Positions 27,836 to 37,347 of a DNA stretch of 64,000 bases are shown piece by piece. The notes below the pieces were generated by a model. It was not told the origin of the DNA. It worked only from the letters and a program-made list of their open reading frames with translations, and did not search any database. How positions within the stretch are numbered: position 1 is the stretch's first letter; every line of letters begins with the position of its first letter. This DNA is from Gelidibacter gilvus (GTDB lineage: Bacteria > Bacteroidota > Bacteroidia > Flavobacteriales > Flavobacteriaceae), in the NCBI RefSeq assembly GCF_004115975.1, contig NZ_SDDZ01000004.1, positions 1-64,000 of the forward strand, given 5' to 3'. Position numbers and translations under genes: made by a program.

Positions 27836-30800
27836 ATGAAACAAAACTTACGTACACTTTTCTTGTTTTCTTTTTTGTTGTTGACTGTCCAATTGATGGT
27901 TGCACAGGAAAAGGAAATTAAAGGAACAGTAACCTCCAAAGCAGATGGCCTTCCGCTTCCGGGAGTTAATGTCATTGTGGAAGGTGCCTCTAAAGGGGTT
28001 CAAACCAATTTTGATGGGCATTATGGCTTATCCGTAAATGTGGGTGACATACTTCACTTTTCATATATCGGAATGAAAACACAAACGGTCAGCGTTGGCG
28101 CAAATGCAACTATTGACGTGACTATGGACGAAGCTCTAGAATCGCTGAGTGAAGTGGTTGTGACGGCCTTAGGGATTAAACGACAAAAGAAAGAATTGGG
28201 CTATGCTGTCCAAGAGGTTCAAGGTGACGACTTGAACCGGGTAATTACAACCAACGTGGCGTCATCACTTTCAGGAAAAGTGTCCGGTGTAGATGTGTCC
28301 ATGCCGTCCACCGGTGTTGGCGGAACTACCAGAGTTATTATTCGTGGGATTTCTAGCATTGGAGAAAACAACCAGCCTTTGTACGTTGTTGATGGGATTC
28401 CTATTGACAATAGCGGCCTTTCTAATGATAGTGAAGCCACCAGTCAGTGGTTTAATGGGAGTGACGATGGCGATGGGATTTCAAGTATCAATCCGAATGA
28501 TATCGAAAGTCTTTCGGTTTTAAAAGGCGCAGCTGCGGCGGCACTTTATGGGTCTAGAGCGTTAAATGGTGTTGTTTTGATCACTACAAAAAAAGGAAGT
28601 TCAGGGAAACTTGAAGTGGAACTTATCAGTGGGATCAGTGTTGATCTTGTCAACGCCAATTATAAGGACTTTCAAACCGATTACGGTTCTGGAACCAATG
28701 GTCGATTGCCAAATCCTGACAGAGGACCTTCTGAAGTTTATGGCTATACCACCAGTGCATGGGGACCAAAATTCTCCAATAGTGTTGGACAATCTTTGGT
28801 GATTTTTGACGGCTCAACCAGACCATACGAAAGAGTCGATAATATTAATGATTTTTTCAGAACGGGTTACACCACCAACAACGGCATCTCGTTATCGGGC
28901 GGGAGCAAAAATGGATTTATCCGATTTAGCTATAACAATATAAAAAACGAAGATGTCATCCCTAAAGCTGGATTGGAAAGAAACAACTTTAGTTTAAACG
29001 GAACTCTAAAAACCGAAAAATTTACCTTTGATGCGAAAGCCAATTATATTACTGAAAGCGCAAAGAACAGACCGGAACTGGGAGATTCACCCAATAACCT
29101 GGGTTATTCTTTAAGCGGTATGGCGCCAAATATCGATCAAGCGTGGTTGAAAAACTACAAAGCAGAGGATGGCACTATTTACAGATGGAACACGAACGAT
29201 TATTTATTGAATCCGTATTACGTGTTGAATGAAAACAGCGGCGAAACAAAAAAAGATCGTTTTATTGGCTATGTCAGTGGTTACTATCAAGTAAACAAAT
29301 GGCTTGGTGCCAATTTCAGAACAGGGATAGATACCTATAGCTTTGGTTCAAAATATTTTATGGGCAGCGGTCACACCTGGCCAGGTCGTGCCAATGGTTA
29401 TCTTGGTTTAAATAATATCAATGTATCCGAAATCAATACCGATTTAATCTTCAATATTGATGGGATTAAGTTAGCGGAAAACTTAACCTTCTCCAGTATT
29501 TTGGGTTTAAACAGAAGGGACTTTTTTAGAGAACAAAACTCTAGATTTGGAAACAATATTATAGAACCAGGCACAAAGTATATTAGCAATTTTGCCATTC
29601 AAACAGAAAACGCACCTTCGGAAACCAAAACACGGACAAATTCGGTATTCGGATCGGCTAAGTTTGATTATAAAGGGTATCTATATGCTGAATTTACAGG
29701 AAGACAAGATTGGTTCAGTGTCATTGATGATGCTGCATTTTACCCAGCGGCATCGTTGAGTTTTGTGTTTTCTGATGCTTTTGATGCTACGGGAGACGTT
29801 TTTTCTTATGGTAAATTCAGATCCTCATGGGCGCAGGTGTCCAACGCGCCAGGTGCTTACAAAAACGCTTTAAATTATACGGTACTTCCTTCTTTTAACG
29901 GGAGTAGTGTTATCAATATTAAAAATGATGCTGCACCAAATCCTAATTTAACCTATCAATCAAAAACAGGGATTGAGTTTGGAGTCGATTTAGCATTTTT
30001 CAAAAATCGCTTAAGAGCCGACTTCACAGTATACCGTGAAGATATTGATGATCAAACTATGGATTTGCCATCTTCGGCAACCTCAGGATATGAATACATT
30101 TCTGTAAATGCTGGAAAATTACGCAACGAAGGTGTTGAAGTACTTTTATCAGGGTCACCTATTAAAACCAACGATTTTACATGGGAAGTCACGTTGAACT
30201 ATAGTAAAAACAAAAACGAAGTCATTTCACTCCATCCAGATATTGACACCTATGTCATCTCTGAAGCGCGTTGGGCAGGAGCAGCGATAGTAGCACCAGT
30301 TGGTGGGCAATATGGCTCTATTGTTGGAAAGGATTTCTTAAGAACCGATGCCGGTGAAGTAATCCACAGTGCCAACGGCCTTCCATTGTTTACGAATGAT
30401 AAGGTCGTTTTAGGGAATGGTATTCCTGATTGGACTGCTGGTTTAAACAATCGTTTTTCATATAAAGGATTAACACTTCAGTTTTTATTAGATATCAAAC
30501 AAGGCATGGATGTGTATTCTATGACCAATTCTGTTGGAGCCACCAAAGGTCTTTTAAATGTGACCACTGAGGGTAGAGATGCCTTTAACACCGCAAGAGA
30601 ACTCGCTGAAGCTGCCGATCCGGATTTTAATATCAATACTTGGGTGCCTACGGATGGTTATGTATCTACTGGAGTCGTCAATACAGGTACAGCAGAAAAT
30701 CCTGTTTATGTTCAAAACACAACGCCTGTAAATCCACAGAGTTATTGGAATACGGTTTTCAATAATACACCGGCACCATTTATTTATGATGCCTCGTACG

Positions 30801-31033
30801 TAAAGTTGAGAGAATTGAGTTTAGGCTATGATTTTCCTAAAAACCTTGTAAGTGGTCTAAAAATGACGTCCCTTAACATGTCTTTTTTTGCAAGAAACTT
30901 GTTGACGTTCAGTAAAGACTTGCCAAACATTGATCCAGAATCGATGTATACCTCAGGTAATGGACAAGGATTTGAATATGGTTCCTTACCATCACGTCAA
31001 TCTTATGGCTTCAATATTAAAGTTACATTTTAA
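27836..31033 (+). CDS. SusC/RagA-family TonB-linked outer-membrane transporter
   Basis: The 1065-residue protein has a signal peptide ending near MVAQ and a carboxypeptidase-like regulatory domain from EIKGTVTSKADGLPLPGVNV. The SusC box is SLSEVVVTALGIKRQKKELG and the plug has VDGIPIDNS and LKGAAAAALYGSRALNGVV. A long barrel ends in NIKVTF. It imports glycans bound by its lid lipoprotein SusD (next gene, 13-base gap). Neighbouring GH18 and GH20 genes suggest chitin or other N-acetylglucosamine oligomers as substrate. Confidence 0.95.
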   Translation: MKQNLRTLFLFSFLLLTVQLMVAQEKEIKGTVTSKADGLPLPGVNVIVEGASKGVQTNFDGHYGLSVNVGDILHFSYIGMKTQTVSVGANATIDVTMDEALESLSEVVVTALGIKRQKKELGYAVQEVQGDDLNRVITTNVASSLSGKVSGVDVSMPSTGVGGTTRVIIRGISSIGENNQPLYVVDGIPIDNSGLSNDSEATSQWFNGSDDGDGISSINPNDIESLSVLKGAAAAALYGSRALNGVVLITTKKGSSGKLEVELISGISVDLVNANYKDFQTDYGSGTNGRLPNPDRGPSEVYGYTTSAWGPKFSNSVGQSLVIFDGSTRPYERVDNINDFFRTGYTTNNGISLSGGSKNGFIRFSYNNIKNEDVIPKAGLERNNFSLNGTLKTEKFTFDAKANYITESAKNRPELGDSPNNLGYSLSGMAPNIDQAWLKNYKAEDGTIYRWNTNDYLLNPYYVLNENSGETKKDRFIGYVSGYYQVNKWLGANFRTGIDTYSFGSKYFMGSGHTWPGRANGYLGLNNINVSEINTDLIFNIDGIKLAENLTFSSILGLNRRDFFREQNSRFGNNIIEPGTKYISNFAIQTENAPSETKTRTNSVFGSAKFDYKGYLYAEFTGRQDWFSVIDDAAFYPAASLSFVFSDAFDATGDVFSYGKFRSSWAQVSNAPGAYKNALNYTVLPSFNGSSVINIKNDAAPNPNLTYQSKTGIEFGVDLAFFKNRLRADFTVYREDIDDQTMDLPSSATSGYEYISVNAGKLRNEGVEVLLSGSPIKTNDFTWEVTLNYSKNKNEVISLHPDIDTYVISEARWAGAAIVAPVGGQYGSIVGKDFLRTDAGEVIHSANGLPLFTNDKVVLGNGIPDWTAGLNNRFSYKGLTLQFLLDIKQGMDVYSMTNSVGATKGLLNVTTEGRDAFNTARELAEAADPDFNINTWVPTDGYVSTGVVNTGTAENPVYVQNTTPVNPQSYWNTVFNNTPAPFIYDASYVKLRELSLGYDFPKNLVSGLKMTSLNMSFFARNLLTFSKDLPNIDPESMYTSGNGQGFEYGSLPSRQSYGFNIKVTF

Positions 31034-31046
31034 ATAAAATAATATT

Positions 31047-32564
31047 ATGAAATATAAACACATCATAGCTATAGTAACGATTCTTGTTGCTTTTAGTAGC
31101 TGTACGAAAGATTTTGACACCCTGATCGAAGATCCGATTGCCCTGTCTCCAAACCCTGACGGACAACTTTCTTTTGTTCAGTTAAGTATGTCTGGCGACC
31201 GATATTACCAATGGCGCGCCAACTTGATTTATTCGGGTGGTTTTGTGCAACATTATTCTGGAGCTTGGAACGTTACGGAGTTTGGCGGAAGATTCAAGAA
31301 AAACGATGATTATGCACATGCTTATTGGAGAAGAGCGTATTCCATTGAAATGAAAAACATTGTGGATATTATTGCAAGAACCAATGATATTCCTGAAAAA
31401 GCAAATATCAATGCGATTGCAAAAATTGTTCGTGTGATGATCGGACAACGTTTAACCGATTTATACGGCGATGTGCCTTACTCTGAGGCCGGTGTTGGCT
31501 TTTCACAAGGCATTGTAGCTCCAAGATATGATAAACAAGAGGAAATCTACAGGTCATTCTTTGTTGATTTGGAAGAAAGTTTCAATCAGTTGAATGTTGA
31601 TGGTGGCACAGTTACTGGCGATCTTTTTTATAATGGCGACATCACAAAATGGAAGAAATTAGCGAATACCTTGCGTTTACGAACAGGAATGCGTATTTCT
31701 GAAATTGCACCTGCCGAAGCAGAAAAACAAGTCAAAGCAGCTTTGGCCAATGGCGTTTTTGAAAGCAATGCCGACAACTGTATCATGCGCCACGGCGATA
31801 TCGCATTTAATGGGGATTTGTCCGATTACCGAGGCAATGGTTTGGCACATGCGTTTATTGGAAATGATAATGCCGATCACTTTACCTCCTTGTTGATTGA
31901 CTTTTTAAAGGATCATGACGATCCGAGATTACCAATGATTGCAACCCCAAAAACATCAAGTGGTGTGAGTTGGGGCGGACCAATTCAGCCAGGTGAAGAT
32001 TTATATGTAGGCGTTCCATCCGGCTCTTTTCAATGGGATGTTTTTGGTGGCGCTGCGGCAACTTCGGGAATCCAAGATTATTTAAAAGAAAACACCACGC
32101 CATTTCTACATGTGAGTTATTCTGAAACTCAGTTATTGTTAGCTGAGGCCGCTTTTAGAGGTTGGGTTTCTGGATCAGCCGCCGATTATTACCAAAACGG
32201 TGTGGAAGCGGGAGTTAAACAATTGGCACTTTATGGGGCGGCAGAAGCTTCTCAAGGAGATATTAATAGCTTCTTAGCGGCAAACCCATTACAGACAGGT
32301 AAGGAATTGGAGCAGATCAACACCCAACTTTGGGTGACCTATTTGTTCAACAGTATCGAAGCCTATTCCAACTGGAGACGGACTGGGTTTCCAGTATTGG
32401 ACCCAATCACCGTACCTGACTCTGAAACAGGAGGCGTCGTTCCAAAACGTTTGTATTACCCGAACGATGAATTGCAGAAAAATGAAACCAATTATTTAGA
32501 GGCTATTGGTCGCATGGGAGGCAATAACGATTGGTTGAACAAAGTTTGGTGGGATGCTAATTAA
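31047..32564 (+). CDS. SusD/RagB-family glycan-binding lipoprotein
   Basis: The 505-residue lipoprotein has a lipobox at VAFSSCTKDFD. It belongs to the SusD-like group 2 branch: FVQLSMSGDRYYQWRANLIY, RLTDLYGDVPYSEA, KKLANTLRLRTGMRIS, and a C-terminal EAIGRMGGNNDWLNKVWWD. It is anchored on the outer surface and acts as the hinged lid of the SusC barrel. Cotranscribed with susC. A hairpin terminator follows at 32612, so the downstream GH18 gene needs its own promoter or read-through. Confidence 0.95.
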   Translation: MKYKHIIAIVTILVAFSSCTKDFDTLIEDPIALSPNPDGQLSFVQLSMSGDRYYQWRANLIYSGGFVQHYSGAWNVTEFGGRFKKNDDYAHAYWRRAYSIEMKNIVDIIARTNDIPEKANINAIAKIVRVMIGQRLTDLYGDVPYSEAGVGFSQGIVAPRYDKQEEIYRSFFVDLEESFNQLNVDGGTVTGDLFYNGDITKWKKLANTLRLRTGMRISEIAPAEAEKQVKAALANGVFESNADNCIMRHGDIAFNGDLSDYRGNGLAHAFIGNDNADHFTSLLIDFLKDHDDPRLPMIATPKTSSGVSWGGPIQPGEDLYVGVPSGSFQWDVFGGAAATSGIQDYLKENTTPFLHVSYSETQLLLAEAAFRGWVSGSAADYYQNGVEAGVKQLALYGAAEASQGDINSFLAANPLQTGKELEQINTQLWVTYLFNSIEAYSNWRRTGFPVLDPITVPDSETGGVVPKRLYYPNDELQKNETNYLEAIGRMGGNNDWLNKVWWDAN

Positions 32565-32611
32565 TTAAAATTTAATTCACATCACCCTAATACATTTTTA
32601 ATAGCAAGTTT

Positions 32612-32646
32612 ATAAGCGAGGCGATCTTTTTCTCCTCGCTTATTTT
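32612..32646 (+). terminator. Terminator after the susCD pair
   Basis: Arms ATAAGCGAGG (32612-32621) and CCTCGCTTAT (32634-32643) pair almost perfectly and are followed by TTTTAAAA. The rest of the 32565-32890 gap holds a 41-codon open frame with no family resemblance and is otherwise empty. Confidence 0.8.
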
Positions 32647-32890
32647 AAAATAATCAGACATGAAAATTAAATTACTAGTTCTAACAGACCTTATCTTTTT
32701 TCAACAGCAGATTAAGGTGCAAGTGAACCAAAATCACTTAAGCCCAACTTTTGCCATACTAAGGTGGCTGTATTGGACGCTATAGACCCACGCATTTTAA
32801 ATGCTAAGACCAGTTATTTACTACCTTAACTGTAACCGTTAGCTTTACTGTTTTAAAACCTTAATTTTATAGACATTTAAACTTGGTAAT

Positions 32891-33934
32891 ATGAAAAAAA
32901 GTTCGATTCTAATAACCCTTATGCTCGCTGTTCTACTTCTAAATGGATGCGGCGCTGGCCATTCTAAGGAATACGCCAATATAAATGACCAGGAGAAGGA
33001 AGTTGCCAAAGTGGTCATTGGATATATTCCGACTTGGAAAGACATGCGGAAAACAATTGATGCTACCGATTTGAACATCTTGACGCACATCAATTTATCT
33101 TTTCTTAATCCTGATGCATCAGGAGCATTTTTGTTGAACGGCGAGCCAATCTGTAGTGATGGTGCTTCGGCGGATATAAAATATGTGGTGAAAAAAGCCC
33201 ACGATAACGGCGTCAAAGTATTGGTATCTTTAGGCGGCGGAACCATTCCCCAATGTTCTGGAGATTGGAAGGGGCTCTTGCAATCGTCTCATAGAACTAC
33301 CGTGGTCAACAATTTGAAAGCCTTGGCAGATTTCTATAACTTGGATGGCATTGATGTGGATATTGAAGGTAGACTATTGAATGATATCAGTGAAGCTGGC
33401 GATTATACACCGTTTATCCAAGAGTTAAGAGCCGTGCTTCATCCGCTTGGTAAATTGGTTACCTGTGCCACGGCAAGTTATGTTGGAGGGATGATTCCAA
33501 AATCGTCCATTCCTTATTTTGATTATGTCAATATCATGGCCTATGATAACCATTGGATGCGTGCTGAAAATCACGCCACTTTTGAAGATGCGGTGAGAGA
33601 TATGGAAATGTGGCTCGATTTAGGTTGTCCAGCGGATAAATTGGTGTTGGGCGTCCCATTTTATGGATATATGGGAACCGTGGGAAGTGGTGGCGTAGCC
33701 TACAAAACCATTGTCGAACAAGATCCCAATGCCGCACAAGTGGATGCCTATAAAGAGTATAAGTACAACGGTATCCCAACCATGCAGGCCAAAACAGAAT
33801 ATGCCATCAAACATGGCGCTGGAATCATGATTTGGGAAATTTCAAATGACGCTTCTGATAGTTTAAGCTTATTGCAAGCCATCGGAAAAAAAACTAAAAT
33901 AAGGGAAGACCGTTATAAAAAGGGCAGGGGTTAA
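32891..33934 (+). CDS. Glycoside hydrolase family 18 lipoprotein (chitinase/endo-N-acetylglucosaminidase type)
   Basis: The 347-residue lipoprotein has a lipobox at LLNGCGAGHS. It is a GH18 TIM barrel: VVIGYIPTWKDM strand 1, KVLVSLGGGT strand 3, and the catalytic DGIDVDIEG (DxxDxDxE with the acid Glu present). YVNIMAYDNHW follows, and GAGIMIWEISNDA is the last strand. It should cleave beta-1,4 bonds between N-acetylglucosamine units using the substrate N-acetyl group. It probably works at the cell surface, feeding oligomers to SusC/SusD just upstream. Its exact specificity (chitin or N-glycans) is not decided by the motifs. Confidence 0.92.
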   Translation: MKKSSILITLMLAVLLLNGCGAGHSKEYANINDQEKEVAKVVIGYIPTWKDMRKTIDATDLNILTHINLSFLNPDASGAFLLNGEPICSDGASADIKYVVKKAHDNGVKVLVSLGGGTIPQCSGDWKGLLQSSHRTTVVNNLKALADFYNLDGIDVDIEGRLLNDISEAGDYTPFIQELRAVLHPLGKLVTCATASYVGGMIPKSSIPYFDYVNIMAYDNHWMRAENHATFEDAVRDMEMWLDLGCPADKLVLGVPFYGYMGTVGSGGVAYKTIVEQDPNAAQVDAYKEYKYNGIPTMQAKTEYAIKHGAGIMIWEISNDASDSLSLLQAIGKKTKIREDRYKKGRG

Positions 33935-33950
33935 CCAACTGCCCTCATTT
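33922..33950 (+). terminator. Terminator overlapping the GH18 stop codon
   Basis: Arms GGGCAG (33922-33927) and CTGCCC (33939-33944) enclose GGGTTAACCAA and are followed by a T-containing tail (TCATTTTA). The stop codon lies in the loop. Confidence 0.6.
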
Positions 33951-34110
33951 TAAAACAATAAAAAGAATTTTGTCCGATTTGATCATCGCAAGGTTCTTGT
34001 GGAAATGATCTCAGACCTATTTTATTGAATATTGAAAAACTTTTAAATTCCTTTTTAGTACATTCAAAAAACCACCATAAAAGATATCTACTTAATAATC
34101 TGCTTCTTAA

Positions 34111-34238
34111 TTAACAATTCAACTGTAAAATACTTATTTGATGAAATTTTCTGTCGTGTTCTAGATGCTGTCTATCTGCCAAATAACGTCGTTGATATAA
34201 TTTCTTTTAAAATCATCTATTTTAGTGATAGTTTGGCT
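34111..34238 (+). promoter_or_regulatory. Conserved upstream element, copy B (before the GH20 gene)
   Basis: This copy begins TTAACAATTCAACTGTAAAA and ends GATAGTTTGGCT, aligning over its whole length with copy A upstream of susC. The direct-repeat halves GCTGTCTAT (34167) and GTCGTTGAT (34188) keep the same 21-base spacing. It ends 115 bases before the GH20 start, further than in copy A, so a longer 5' leader is expected. The rest of the 33935-34352 gap shows no gene. Confidence 0.75.
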
Positions 34239-34352
34239 AAGCCCTCCATTCTATTTAATGTAGAAAAAATTAACTGACTAGGAATCAAACGGAATATTAT
34301 TGAAAAGTATTTGCAATCAATGAAACGCCACATTTTTAAAATTCAAATTTAA

Positions 34353-36404
34353 ATGAACAAAATAATCTTAATTCTTATCCTTATCTGCTTTTCAAATCAC
34401 CATGCAAGCGCTCAGAATGTCTTGTCAGAAAGCTTGGATTTAATGCCTTGGCCCAAAAATGTAGAGAAAAAAAACGCTGAGTTTATTATTGATAATAGCC
34501 TGAGCATTTCAATATCTCCTTCTGGTCAGGGACGCGTCCATCATGCTGCGGTTAATTTTTTAAGACGTCTCAGTGGCAGAACTGGAGCGTTTTTAAATGA
34601 AGGTTTTCCTGTAACAGACCAGCAAGGTGCCATCCAAATTACTTTTGAGAAGGTATCCAATCTAAGCATTGAAAACGACGAATCTTATAGCCTAGATGTT
34701 GGTAATTCGGGCATAACCATCACTGCCAAAACCGATGTTGGCGCCATCAGAGGCTTGGAAACCCTTTTACAATTGATTCAAAATGACGGTACGAACTATG
34801 TTTTCGCAGGAGTGACGGTCAACGATACACCCCGATTTGTTTGGAGAGGTTTGATGATTGATGCCGCAAGACATTTTCAACCTGTAGGTGTTATAAAGCG
34901 GAATTTGGATGCGATGGCCGCCTTAAAAATGAATGTGTTCCATTGGCATTTAACCGATGATCAAGGCTGGCGGGTAGAATCAAAAGTATATCCTAAACTT
35001 CACGAAGAGGCTTCAGACGGTTTGTACTATACACAAGAACAAATAAAAGACGTGGTGGCGTATGCCGATAATTTGGGCATCCGGGTGATTCCTGAATTTG
35101 ATGTGCCGGGCCATGCCTCCGCTATTTTAACCGCCTACCCAGAATTGGGAAGTAAAGACGGTTATGACTACTCAATTGAGCGTTTTTCTGGGGTGTTCGA
35201 TCCCACGCTGAATCCTACTATTGATATTACTTACGAGTTTTTGGAGCGATTGTTCACCGAGATGTCACCCTTATTTCCAGATGATTATTTTCATATTGGC
35301 GGTGATGAAAATGAAGGCAAACATTGGGATGAGAGCAAGGCCATTCAGAAATTCATGAAGCAGCACAATTTAAAAACAAACCACGATTTACAGACCTATT
35401 TCAATATCAAATTGGAAAAGATTCTCAATAATTTAGGCAAAAAGATGATGGGCTGGGATGAGATCATGACCGCCAATATGCCAACCACAACGGTCATTCA
35501 TTCCTGGCGCGGTCAAAATGAAGGTTTCCCTGAAGGCAACTCGTTGATTTCTGCTGCAAAAAGAGGCTACCAAACGGTGTTGTCAAACGGATACTATATT
35601 GATCGGATGGAGCCAGTGGAGAAGCACTATTTGGTAGATCCTATTGGTGATGTAAAATTAACAGACCTAGAGCGTTCCCGTATTTTAGGTGGCGAAGCGA
35701 CCATGTGGGCCGAATTGGTCACCCCATTGACCATCGACAGCAGAATCTGGCCAAGAACCGCAGCAATTGCCGAACGATTTTGGTCGCAAGCTGAGGTCAA
35801 GGATGTGGACAACATGAAAAAACGTTTGAAGCAGGTGTCTTTCAACTTAGAGGAATTAGGGATCACCCATATTAAGAACCGAGATGTTATTATAAGAAAT
35901 ATGACCGACAATCAGGATATTTCAGCGTTGGTCACCTTATCCAAAATTTGCGAACCTTTAAAGATCTATTCCAGAAATAAAGGGGGCATTGAATACAAAA
36001 CCTATTCGCCGTTTACACTTTTTGCCGATGCTTGCGTGGTAGATGCTGAAGACGCTTTACCTTTTAACCGCGCAGTCCATCAGTTTACGAGTGATCGAAG
36101 CAGCGTTAATGCCAGTCAGGTTTTAGCCTATCTAAACAGCTGGGCTGGTAATCATGAAGCATTTAAAAAATTAACTAAAAATCCAAAACTCACACCATTG
36201 GAACCTTTGTCCGAGAATCTGTCTTCCACCGCTCTTTTACTTTCAAAAGCGCTGGAAAGCAAATCGCTGACCTCAGAAAATCTCACCAAAATTAAAGAGG
36301 GGATGCTTATTTTAGAACAACCTTTTGCGGATGTTGAGGTGGCGGTTTTAGACGGATTGAACAACTTAATGGCCTTTTGTGTAAGTCATTATTTAGTGAA
36401 TTAG
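34353..36404 (+). CDS. Beta-N-acetylhexosaminidase, GH20
   Basis: The 683-residue protein has a signal peptide ending near ASAQ. An N-terminal GH20b domain is followed by the GH20 barrel from RFVWRGLMIDAARHF. Other landmarks are VFHWHLTDDQGWRVE, PEFDVPGHASAIL and the catalytic Asp-Glu pair in FHIGGDENEGKHWDE. GWDEIM and the GGEATMWAELV block complete the barrel. It removes terminal GlcNAc or GalNAc and probably acts in the periplasm on oligomers imported by SusC/SusD. Its upstream region shares the susC element, which suggests one regulon. Confidence 0.95.
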   Translation: MNKIILILILICFSNHHASAQNVLSESLDLMPWPKNVEKKNAEFIIDNSLSISISPSGQGRVHHAAVNFLRRLSGRTGAFLNEGFPVTDQQGAIQITFEKVSNLSIENDESYSLDVGNSGITITAKTDVGAIRGLETLLQLIQNDGTNYVFAGVTVNDTPRFVWRGLMIDAARHFQPVGVIKRNLDAMAALKMNVFHWHLTDDQGWRVESKVYPKLHEEASDGLYYTQEQIKDVVAYADNLGIRVIPEFDVPGHASAILTAYPELGSKDGYDYSIERFSGVFDPTLNPTIDITYEFLERLFTEMSPLFPDDYFHIGGDENEGKHWDESKAIQKFMKQHNLKTNHDLQTYFNIKLEKILNNLGKKMMGWDEIMTANMPTTTVIHSWRGQNEGFPEGNSLISAAKRGYQTVLSNGYYIDRMEPVEKHYLVDPIGDVKLTDLERSRILGGEATMWAELVTPLTIDSRIWPRTAAIAERFWSQAEVKDVDNMKKRLKQVSFNLEELGITHIKNRDVIIRNMTDNQDISALVTLSKICEPLKIYSRNKGGIEYKTYSPFTLFADACVVDAEDALPFNRAVHQFTSDRSSVNASQVLAYLNSWAGNHEAFKKLTKNPKLTPLEPLSENLSSTALLLSKALESKSLTSENLTKIKEGMLILEQPFADVEVAVLDGLNNLMAFCVSHYLVN

Positions 36405-36423
36405 TTTTTATGTGGCCTTTGTC

Positions 36424-36459
36424 AATGAAATGCCTGCGGTGGCAACTGCAGGCTTCATT
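36424..36459. terminator. Possible bidirectional hairpin between convergent genes
   Basis: GCCTGC (36432-36437) pairs with GCAGGC (36448-36453), extended by AATGA/TCATT. It lies between the stops of the GH20 gene and the minus-strand SMP-30 gene. There is no clear T-run, so terminator activity is uncertain. Confidence 0.4.
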
Positions 36460-36475
36460 GGCAAAATTAACCCAG

Positions 36476-37321
36476 TTACAAATCTACCACTTCAAGATTG
36501 CCTCTATCGGCCATGGTGATGTAACATTTTTTATAATCGTTGCTGAAGGTGATGTTTGAAACATTCTTGCCTATCAATTCTATTTCTTTCACTATTTCTC
36601 CTGAAGGCGACAATACCACCACGGTTCCTTTTCCGTAACGACAGACATAAAGATTTCCGCTATCGTCAAATCGCATGCCGTCCAATCCAAAATCGTCAAA
36701 GGAAATAAATTCTTGTTTATTTTCGATAAAACCAGTGTCAAGAATGTCATAAACCCATATTTTTCTCTGGACCGATTCATTGACATATAGTTTTTTTCCA
36801 TCTGGACTTACTTCAATCCCGTTGGTCGTTCCCATATTATCCTCCAACAATTCAAATCCGTTTTCTCTGGTCACTTTCCATAGTTTACCGGTATTGTCTG
36901 TCCAGTTTGGATCGCTGGCGTACAGCGTGCCATTTGGTGCAATGGCGATATCGTTTGGTTGATTGGCGGTTGGCTCGTGGGCAAATACGGCTATGTTTTT
37001 GCTTCTCAAATCAATTTCCAGAATGTTGTGATTGACAAAATCGGCCACAAACATCTGGTGTTTTTCGCCAAACCGTATGCCATTACCAATGCTGCCATTG
37101 GGCAACTTTACAAAAATAGTACTTTCGCCACTTGGCGTTACTTTTCCGATAGTGCCCTGTTCTTCAAAATTTACCGCATAAATATTGCCTTCGTAATCTG
37201 TTGCTGGACCTTCAACGCCGCTTGTAAAACTTCCTTCTTTTGTGAAATCGCGGCTCTTTAACTGTTGGGCGAATGAACTGGATAGGACGAGTAATAAAGC
37301 TAGATTTGTAATTAATTTCAT
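36476..37321 (-). CDS. SMP-30/gluconolactonase/LRE-family exported protein
   Basis: The 281-residue protein has a signal peptide (MKLITNLALLLVLSSSFAQ). The six-bladed propeller sequence of the SMP-30 family is clear: VEGPATDYEGNIYAV, NGSIGNGIRFGEKHQMFVAD, TNGIEVSPDGKKLYVNES and GLDGMRFDDSGNLYVC. The family includes calcium-dependent lactonases, and the Glu/Asn/Asp metal-site positions appear in these blocks. The substrate is unknown. It converges with the GH20 gene, so it is not cotranscribed with the chitin locus. Confidence 0.88.
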   Translation of the reverse strand: MKLITNLALLLVLSSSFAQQLKSRDFTKEGSFTSGVEGPATDYEGNIYAVNFEEQGTIGKVTPSGESTIFVKLPNGSIGNGIRFGEKHQMFVADFVNHNILEIDLRSKNIAVFAHEPTANQPNDIAIAPNGTLYASDPNWTDNTGKLWKVTRENGFELLEDNMGTTNGIEVSPDGKKLYVNESVQRKIWVYDILDTGFIENKQEFISFDDFGLDGMRFDDSGNLYVCRYGKGTVVVLSPSGEIVKEIELIGKNVSNITFSNDYKKCYITMADRGNLEVVDL

Positions 37322-37347
37322 TGATATGTTGATTATATAATATGTTT

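Noticed and set aside
32660-32785. A 41-codon plus-strand open frame starting MKIKLLVLTDLIFF between susD and the GH18 gene
   Set aside because: The start looks like a signal peptide, but the frame stops early, has no family match and shows no coding continuation in other frames. It could be a decayed gene start, but this is not supportable.
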